A DNA stretch of 27,743 bases from an uncultured Clostridia bacterium (GTDB taxonomy: Bacteria > Bacillota > Clostridia > Oscillospirales > Oscillospiraceae). The position numbers and the translations under genes are program-made. Positions 22,118 to 27,743 of the stretch are shown one piece after another. Where the stretch lies: contig CAMNHH010000006.1 of assembly GCA_946539175.1 (NCBI GenBank), positions 1 through 27,743 of the forward strand, given 5' to 3'. Numbering within the stretch: position 1 is the first letter of the stretch; every line of letters starts with the position of its first letter. The notes beneath the pieces are model-generated. The model was given only the letters and a program-made list of their open reading frames with translations, did not search any database and was not told where the DNA came from.

Positions 22118-23029
22118 ATGGATCTGAGGGAGTTGGAATACGTGGCGGCCATTGCGGAGGCCGGCAGCATCAGCCGGGCGGCGGAGCGGCTGTATATGGC
22201 CCAGTCCAGTCTGAGCCAGTTTCTGGCCCGCTACGAGGCGGAGCTGGGGGCCCGGCTCTTCACCCGCACCGGCGGCGGGGTCCGGCTGACCGGCGCGGGC
22301 GAGGTGTTTCTCCGCAGCGCCAAGGACATTCTGCGGCAGTACCAGCAGGTGAAGGCGGAGCTGAAGGAGGCGGATCTCTCCCACAGCGGCGTGATCCACT
22401 TCGGCATCAGCAGCTTTCGGGGCGGCGCCCTGATTCCCCCGGTCCTGATGCGCTTCCGCACCGAGTATCCCCTGGTGGACGTGGTGATCCACGAGCACAA
22501 CACCAACGTGCTGAACCGGAAAACCGCCTCGGGGGAGCTGGATCTGGCCCTGGTGGCCCTGCGGCCGGATGAGACCCCGGAGGACACGGAGGCCGTATTG
22601 CAGGACGAGGTCTGCCTGGTGGTGAACCGGGCCCATCCCATGATGGAGTACGTCCACTTTGACAGCAGCTTCCGGCCCTGGGCGGAGCTGCGGGACGCGG
22701 CCCGCTTCGAGCTGCTGCTGTCCAACCCCAGCACGGTGCTGGGCGGCCTGGCGGAGCAGGAGTTTGAAAAGCTGGGGCTGACGCCCCGGGCCGTCAACCG
22801 GGATCTGACGGCGGCCTTCGCCATGGAGATGGCCTGCCAGGGTCTGGGACTGGCCTTTACCTATGGCTCCTGCGCGGTGAAGCGCTCGGACGTGGAGTAC
22901 GTCAGCCTGGGCCGGGAGGGCTATTTCGTGGACCTGGTGCTGGTGTTTCCCCCCAACGCCCACCGGACCCGCTCGGTCCGGGCCCTGGAGAGCATGATCC
23001 GGGAGTTCTACCGCAGCCGGATCGTATAA
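22118..23029 (+). CDS. LysR-family transcriptional regulator
   Basis: 303 residues, standard LysR length. The N-terminal winged helix MDLRELEYVAAIAEAGSIS continues with RAAERLYMAQSSLSQFLARYE and ARLFTRTGGGVRLTGAGE, the family's DNA-binding core. A periplasmic-binding-like effector domain starts near 90 (SGVIHFGISSFRGG). ATG 22118 has AGGAGG 7 bases before it. It is divergent from the DUF6282/permease/aconitase genes and shares overlapping promoters with them, so it most likely activates them in response to their carboxylate substrate and represses itself. Confidence 0.92.
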   Translation: MDLRELEYVAAIAEAGSISRAAERLYMAQSSLSQFLARYEAELGARLFTRTGGGVRLTGAGEVFLRSAKDILRQYQQVKAELKEADLSHSGVIHFGISSFRGGALIPPVLMRFRTEYPLVDVVIHEHNTNVLNRKTASGELDLALVALRPDETPEDTEAVLQDEVCLVVNRAHPMMEYVHFDSSFRPWAELRDAARFELLLSNPSTVLGGLAEQEFEKLGLTPRAVNRDLTAAFAMEMACQGLGLAFTYGSCAVKRSDVEYVSLGREGYFVDLVLVFPPNAHRTRSVRALESMIREFYRSRIV

Positions 23030-23092
23030 TACGATTTCCTGATGGAGCGCTCAGATCAAGCGCGGGCGAAAACAGCCCTTGTACGGCAGATT

Positions 23093-23138
23093 GCCCCGGG
23101 CTTTGCCCAGGGCGGCACCCACAAAAAATGCGGGTGCC
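23093..23138 (+). other. Two adjacent RNA hairpins in the lysR 3' region
   Basis: GCCC-x-GGGC-TTT-GCCC-x-GGGC (23093-23113) is followed at once by GGCACCC/GGGTGCC (23114-23120 with 23132-23138, 11-base A-rich loop). No gene is seen between the lysR stop and the terminator at 23186. They may protect the 3' end of the transcript. Confidence 0.4.
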
Positions 23139-23185
23139 GGATGAAACGCTATCTCATATTTCAATCAAATCTCAGTATAGCAAAG

Positions 23186-23211
23186 CCCCCGGAGAGGACT
23201 CCGGGGGTTTT
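23186..23211. terminator. Terminator between lysR and the M16C peptidase gene
   Basis: CCCCCGGAG (23186-23194), AGGA loop, CTCCGGGGG (23199-23207), then TTTT. It ends lysR on plus and, with only CTTTG after the stem, less certainly the peptidase gene on minus. Confidence 0.82.
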
Positions 23212-23225
23212 CACTGTCGTATGGC

Positions 23226-26111
23226 TCAGAGGGTCAGGGTCTGTCGCAGCTCCCGGCCGCAGGCCTCCAGCAGCGGCTTGCCGGCGGTGACGCAGAGCGC
23301 GTTCCCGGCGGTCAGGGCCTCCAGGCTCGGCACCAGCTCCAGCAGGTCCGCGGCGGTGCTGTGGATCAGCTCGTTGTAATGGCGGCGGACCTCCTCCTCG
23401 GAGATGCCCCGCAGCCAGCGGGCGTCCCCGGCGGAGAGCCGGGCCTCCTCCCCCCGAAGCGGGTCCATCGCGGACACAGAGCCCAGGATGAAGCCCGTCA
23501 GGTCCGGATCCTCCTCCAGGAAGCTCCGCAGATAGGCGGGCGCGCTGCGGATCACGGCCAGGGAGCGGACAGGCTGGGGATCCCGGTAGGTATAGAAGAA
23601 CAGGTCCCCGCTGCTCCGGGCGCCGAAGCCGCAGCCGTAGGCGCCCCCCTGGACCCGGATCTCGTTCCACAGGTAGGTGTAGTTCAGCACGTTGGCCAGC
23701 ACGGCGTAGCTGCCCTTGTAGCTTCTCCCCTGCCGCTTGAGGCTGCTGCCCATCCCGGCGAAGCCCACGGCGGCGGGGATGGCGATGCCCTCCTGCCGGG
23801 CCCCCGGGGCGGAATACGAGGCCGGGCCGGGGGCGGGACTGCCGCCGGCGGGAACAGCGGCCCGCAGCGTCTCCAGGGCCGCCTGGGAGACGGTCTCGTT
23901 GGCCGAAAGGATCAGCCGCTCCCGGGTGATCAGACGGCGGGCCAGGGCCGCCAGCTGCCGCAGCAGCGCCCGCAGGCTCTCGTCGTCCGCGCCGCTCCTC
24001 TGCTTGAGCCAGCGGGCGTATTCCAGGCCGCCGGTGTACTCCTGGGCCATGCCGTGGGCCGTCAGAGACGAGGCCACCCGGGTGATGGCGTAGCGGTGGC
24101 CGGAGGAGGACAGGGCCATCTGGGCGTTCAGGGCCAGCTGCTGGAGCAGATCCCGCAGCAGGTTCAGATCCTCCCAGACGGTGTCGGTGAGGATCTCACC
24201 CAGCAGGGCCGCGGCCTGCTCTCCCTGCTCCGGCAGGCAGGCCAGGGCCGCGCTCAGCAGCACCCTGCAGTGATCGGGATCCTTCCCCTCCAGGATGCTG
24301 GGGCTGAAGCTCAGCCGACCCAGCTTGCGCTTGATCTCCAGGGGCAGCTGGGCCCGGTCATAGCGGGCTGTGGCCATGCTGCCCAGCAGCTTGCAGAGCA
24401 GGGAGAAGGCCGGCAGCTCCTCCGGCTCCAGGTCGGAGGCCTCAAAGTGGGCCCGCAGGAAGCTCAGACGGCTGCCTGTGGTATGCCGCAGCAGGGGCGT
24501 GCCCTCCAGCTCGCCGGCCGTATAGCGCAGGGGCTCCGGGGCCTCCGCCAGGTCGGAGAGCCGCAGTATGGGGATCGTGGCCAGGGCCTCCGGGCTGTCG
24601 GGGCTCTGCTGCCAGAGCCGCAGGGCCTCGGCCCGCCGGGCCTGCTCGGCCCGCTCCGCCTCGCTCCAGGCATCGGTGATGGCCCGGACCCGGGCCTGCT
24701 CCCTGGCGTCGTTCTCGGCCCCCAGGGTCACGGAGGGCACCAGGCAGACGGTGGCGACGTGCTCGTTCTCCAAAAACAGCTCCCGCAGCAGCTTCTCCGG
24801 GAAGTCGGTGGCCAGGGCGGCCTCCAGCTTTGCCAGAGCCTCCTCCGCCAGCAGCCCCTGGGCGGGGTCGCCGTCGTAGAGCCAGGTATCCAGCATATCC
24901 AGGGCCTCCGCCAGGCTGCGGGGGGCGCCGCCGCTGTCCCGGTCCCGCTGCTCAAAGGCGTAGCGGCGGAAGCAGGCGTCCAGCCGGTTCCGGTCCAGGC
25001 CCTCCTCCGTCAGGCGGCTCAGGGTCTCCCGGATCAGAGCCTGCAGCGGCTCCAGCTGCTCCGGGTCCGTGTTCCAGGCGCTCCAATAGACGGCGCTCTG
25101 CTGCAGGCCGTCGCTGAGACTCACGGAGAAGTCCTGGGCCAGGCCCGCGTCCAGGACCGCCCGCTTCAGGGGGGCGTCATCATCCCCGGTCAGGTAGTCC
25201 GACAGGACGGACACGGCGTCGTTTGTCAGATCGTCGTCGAAGCGGGCCAGCAGGGTTCCGGAGGCGATGACGGCCCGCCGGGCCGGATCCTCCTCCGGGC
25301 CGATGGCGTAGGGAACGCAGCGGGTCCGGGCGGGAACGGGCGCCTGCATGGGAATATCAAACTGGAGGTCCCGGCGCTCATAGGGGGCCAGGAAGCTGTC
25401 CAGCTTCTCCAGGCAGGCCGCCAGATCCACGCTGCCCACCAGGGAGATCCGGGCGTTGGAGGGGTGGTAATACTTCTGATGGTTGGCGATGAACTGCTCA
25501 TAGCTCAGCTCCGGTATGTGGGCCGGGTCGCCGCCGGAAACGTGGCGGTAGCAGTTGTCCGGGAAGAGCATCCGGCTCAGCTCGTTCTCCAGCAGGGTCT
25601 CGGGGCTGGCGAAGGAGCCCTTCATCTCGTTGAAAACCACGCCCTGCCAGCAGAAGCTCTCTCCCTCCCCCTCGAAGCGCCAGCCCTCCTGCCGGAAGAT
25701 CTCCGGCCTGCGGTAGATGGCCGGGTGGAAGACCGCGTCCAGATAGACGTCCATCAAATTCAGGAAGTCCTGGTCGTTCCGGCTGGAGACGGGATACACC
25801 GTCTTGTCCGGGTAGGTCATGGCGTTCAGGAAGGTCTGAACGGAGCTTTTCAGCAGCTCCACGAAGGGCTCCTTCACCGGATATTTGTCGGAGCCGCAGA
25901 GGACGGAGTGCTCCAGAATATGGAAGACGCCGGTGGAGTCCTCCGGCAGGGTCTTGAAGGCGATGGAGAAGGTCTTGTTTACGTCGGGCCGGTCCAGCCA
26001 GCAGAGCTGTGCGCCGGTCTTCTCGTGGACGTATTCCCGCAGGGTACCGCCCAGCTCCTCAAGCGCTCTGGCCCGCCGAAGGACAAAGCCGTGGACTTTG
26101 TTCTCTGTCAT
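23226..26111 (-). CDS. M16C zinc metallopeptidase (PreP/presequence-protease-like)
   Basis: 961 residues, the normal size of the M16C branch, in which two halves close around a peptide. The inverted zinc motif HILEH (64-68) lies near the N-terminus and VVFNEMKG supplies the third ligand E162. The C-terminal half holds RVQGGAYGCGFGARSSGDLFFYTYRDP, with the Arg and Tyr that bind substrate in this family. No signal peptide, so it should degrade short peptides in the cytoplasm. AAAGGAT precedes the ATG at 26111. It stands alone, divergent from glnN, with its own promoter and a terminator shared with lysR. Confidence 0.92.
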   Translation of the reverse strand: MTENKVHGFVLRRARALEELGGTLREYVHEKTGAQLCWLDRPDVNKTFSIAFKTLPEDSTGVFHILEHSVLCGSDKYPVKEPFVELLKSSVQTFLNAMTYPDKTVYPVSSRNDQDFLNLMDVYLDAVFHPAIYRRPEIFRQEGWRFEGEGESFCWQGVVFNEMKGSFASPETLLENELSRMLFPDNCYRHVSGGDPAHIPELSYEQFIANHQKYYHPSNARISLVGSVDLAACLEKLDSFLAPYERRDLQFDIPMQAPVPARTRCVPYAIGPEEDPARRAVIASGTLLARFDDDLTNDAVSVLSDYLTGDDDAPLKRAVLDAGLAQDFSVSLSDGLQQSAVYWSAWNTDPEQLEPLQALIRETLSRLTEEGLDRNRLDACFRRYAFEQRDRDSGGAPRSLAEALDMLDTWLYDGDPAQGLLAEEALAKLEAALATDFPEKLLRELFLENEHVATVCLVPSVTLGAENDAREQARVRAITDAWSEAERAEQARRAEALRLWQQSPDSPEALATIPILRLSDLAEAPEPLRYTAGELEGTPLLRHTTGSRLSFLRAHFEASDLEPEELPAFSLLCKLLGSMATARYDRAQLPLEIKRKLGRLSFSPSILEGKDPDHCRVLLSAALACLPEQGEQAAALLGEILTDTVWEDLNLLRDLLQQLALNAQMALSSSGHRYAITRVASSLTAHGMAQEYTGGLEYARWLKQRSGADDESLRALLRQLAALARRLITRERLILSANETVSQAALETLRAAVPAGGSPAPGPASYSAPGARQEGIAIPAAVGFAGMGSSLKRQGRSYKGSYAVLANVLNYTYLWNEIRVQGGAYGCGFGARSSGDLFFYTYRDPQPVRSLAVIRSAPAYLRSFLEEDPDLTGFILGSVSAMDPLRGEEARLSAGDARWLRGISEEEVRRHYNELIHSTAADLLELVPSLEALTAGNALCVTAGKPLLEACGRELRQTLTL

Positions 26112-26156
26112 GTTTCTGATCCTTTCTGCCCCGCGTATGGGGGGTTGTATATCTGT

Positions 26157-26185
26157 ATGGTATCATGTTCCGGGGCGGCTGTCAA
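26157..26185 (-). promoter_or_regulatory. Promoter of the M16C peptidase gene
   Basis: On the minus strand TTGACA (26185-26180), a 17-bp spacer and TACCAT (26162-26157). The -35 is perfect and the -10 is moderate. Confidence 0.55.
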
Positions 26186-26300
26186 TCTGAAATCCGGGCC
26201 GCGGCGGGGAAAAGCTTTCGCGGCTCCGTTCAGACCTCCAAACATATTCACTGCATCCGGTGAAATTTTTATGCAAATCAGAGAAGCCTTTTCCCGGATA

Positions 26301-26329
26301 TTGACAAAGAAATATCCGTTTTATATAAT
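26301..26329 (+). promoter_or_regulatory. Consensus sigma-A promoter of glnN
   Basis: TTGACA (26301-26306), 17-bp spacer, TATAAT (26324-26329), a perfect consensus. A TGCAT/ATGCA inverted pair about 14 bases apart lies upstream (26252-26275). No GlnR-type site was recognised. The leader is about 57 bases. Confidence 0.85.
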
Positions 26330-26393
26330 AGATCGGTATGCATGGCTCCTGTCCCTTCCAGGCGACGGGACCGGGCGGAAAGGAGATCCAACT

Positions 26394-27743
26394 ATGGAGC
26401 ACGATTTTGACTGCTTCGGCAGTCTGGTTTTTGACCAGCGGGTGATGAAGGCCGCCCTGTCCGCGGAGATCTATCACAAGCTCCGCCGGAGCATTGAGGA
26501 GGGCCAGGATCTGGACCCGGACGTGGCCAACGCCGTGGCCGCCGCCATGAAGAGCTGGGCGCTGAGTCTGGGGGCCACCCATTTTACCCACTGGTTCCAG
26601 CCCCTCACCGGCAGCGCCGCGGAGAAGCACGAGAGCTTTCTCAGCCCCGCCTCCGACGGCGGCAGCATTGCGGAGTTCTCCGGCCGGGAGCTGATCCGGG
26701 GGGAGTCCGACGCCTCCTCCTTCCCCTCCGGGGGCCTGCGGGCCACCTTTGAGGCCAGGGGCTACACCGCCTGGGACCCCACCTCCCACGCCTTTATCAA
26801 GGACAAAACCCTCTGCATCCCCACCGCCTTCTGCTCCTACGGGGGCGAGGCGCTGGACAAGAAGACCCCCCTGCTGCGGTCCATGGACGCGCTGAACCGG
26901 CAGGCCCTGCGGATCCTGCGGCTCTTTGGCAACCGGGACGTGAAGCGGGTGCGGACCTGCGTGGGGGCCGAGCAGGAGTATTTCCTGGTGGACCGGGCCC
27001 TGTACCAGAAGCGCCAGGACCTGATCTTTACGGGCCGGACCCTCTTCGGGGCCATGCCCCCCAAGGGCCAGGAGATGGACGACCATTACTACGGCTCCAT
27101 CAAGCCCCGGGTGGCGGCCTTCATGGAGGAGCTGGACCGGGAGCTGTGGAAGCTGGGCATTCTGGCCAAGACCGAGCACAACGAGGTGGCCCCCGCCCAG
27201 CACGAGCTGGCCCCCTTCTACACCACCACCAACATTGCCACGGATCAGAACCAGCTCACCATGGAGCTGATGCGCCGGGTGGCCCTGCGCCACGGGCTGG
27301 TGTGCCTGCTCCACGAGAAGCCCTTCGCCGGGGTGAACGGCTCCGGCAAGCACAACAACTGGTCCATGGCCACGAATACGGGGCTGAATCTGCTGTCCCC
27401 CGGGGACACGCCCTATGAGAACGCCCAGTTCCTGCTCTTCCTCTGCGCGGTGATCCAGGCGGTGGACGACTACCAGGATCTGCTGCGGATCTCCGCCGCC
27501 ACGGCGGGAAACGATCACCGGCTGGGCGCCAACGAGGCGCCGCCGGCTGTGGTCTCCGTCTTTTTGGGGGACGAGCTGACCGCCATCATGGACGCCATCG
27601 TAGCGGGCCGGCCCTACAACGCCGCCCAGAAGACCACCCTGAAGCTGGGGGTGGACGCCCTGCCCCGCTTCGCCCGGGACAACACGGACCGGAACCGCAC
27701 CTCCCCCTTCGCCTTCACCGGCAACAAGTTTGAGTTCCGCATG
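26394..27743 (+). CDS. glnN: Glutamine synthetase type III, N-terminal 450 residues (runs off window)
   Basis: Makes glutamine from glutamate, ammonia and ATP. The open frame runs 450 codons from ATG 26394 to the window end; GSIII is about 700 residues. GSIII marks are THWFQPLTGSAAEKHESF (65-82), GAEQEYFLVD (191-200) with metal-binding glutamates, and VAPAQHELAPFY followed by NGSGKHNNWS in the catalytic core. The distance from GSI and GSII is plain from these stretches. AAGGAGA lies 8 bases before the ATG and a consensus promoter stands upstream, so strong expression is expected. Confidence 0.95.
   Translation, partial: MEHDFDCFGSLVFDQRVMKAALSAEIYHKLRRSIEEGQDLDPDVANAVAAAMKSWALSLGATHFTHWFQPLTGSAAEKHESFLSPASDGGSIAEFSGRELIRGESDASSFPSGGLRATFEARGYTAWDPTSHAFIKDKTLCIPTAFCSYGGEALDKKTPLLRSMDALNRQALRILRLFGNRDVKRVRTCVGAEQEYFLVDRALYQKRQDLIFTGRTLFGAMPPKGQEMDDHYYGSIKPRVAAFMEELDRELWKLGILAKTEHNEVAPAQHELAPFYTTTNIATDQNQLTMELMRRVALRHGLVCLLHEKPFAGVNGSGKHNNWSMATNTGLNLLSPGDTPYENAQFLLFLCAVIQAVDDYQDLLRISAATAGNDHRLGANEAPPAVVSVFLGDELTAIMDAIVAGRPYNAAQKTTLKLGVDALPRFARDNTDRNRTSPFAFTGNKFEFRM

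Noticed and set aside
23030..23185. Possible small RNA gene between lysR and its terminator
   Set aside because: Hairpins exist, but I found no promoter of its own, so they are better read as the lysR 3' region.
26275..26285. GCAAATCAGAG shared with 15423-15433, both upstream of promoters
   Set aside because: A match of 11-12 bases is expected by chance many times in a window of this size, and the flanks do not align well.

Overview
The window is GC-rich bacterial DNA with tightly packed genes, consensus sigma-A promoters (TTGACA/TTGAAA, 16-17 bp, TATAAT/TATACT), strong AGGAGG-type ribosome binding sites and intrinsic terminators. These traits, together with a type III glutamine synthetase, DUF6054 and DUF6282 proteins and a yybP-ykoY riboswitch, suggest a gut-type Clostridia member, most likely of the Oscillospiraceae. 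This placement is an inference from gene content. I saw no tRNA, rRNA, CRISPR array, insertion sequence or prophage gene.

Layout. 1-313: start of serC (minus). 517-2836: promoter, inactive-looking rhomboid with a zinc ribbon, rsmE, YfbR-type 5'-nucleotidase, shared terminator. 2844-6077 (minus): GH36 alpha-galactosidase plus GPH-family sugar symporter, with promoter, operator-like palindrome and a tiny leader ORF. 6100-11235 (plus): membrane-lipid block of a GT-B glycosyltransferase, then CDP-alcohol phosphatidyltransferase, CYTH triphosphatase, PAP2-like enzyme and LPG-synthase-type flippase. 11265-14414 (plus): winged-helix/LicC-type cytidylyltransferase fusion, APC permease and rlmH, with a dyad on the promoter and a hairpin element in the leader. 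14433-15290 (minus): DUF11-repeat protein. 15477-17175 (plus): promoter, Mn2+ (yybP-ykoY) riboswitch with terminator, SPFH/prohibitin-like protein and DUF6054 protein. 17198-22016 (minus): aconitase-family hydratase, SLC13/MatC-type carboxylate permease and DUF6282 metal-hydrolase-like protein, divergent from a LysR regulator (22118-23029). 23226-26185 (minus): large M16C zinc peptidase. 26301-27743: promoter and first 450 codons of glnN (GSIII).

How the genes work together. Alpha-galactosidase and symporter form a galactoside uptake and hydrolysis unit. The lipid genes and the LicC/APC pair together look like a route that activates a small (amino)alcohol as a CDP derivative and transfers it onto a membrane lipid, although no choline/ethanolamine kinase is visible. 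The aconitase, permease, DUF6282 and LysR genes look like a regulated uptake and hydration pathway for an unidentified di- or tricarboxylate. The point I find most unusual is the manganese riboswitch in front of a prohibitin-like protein instead of a metal exporter.
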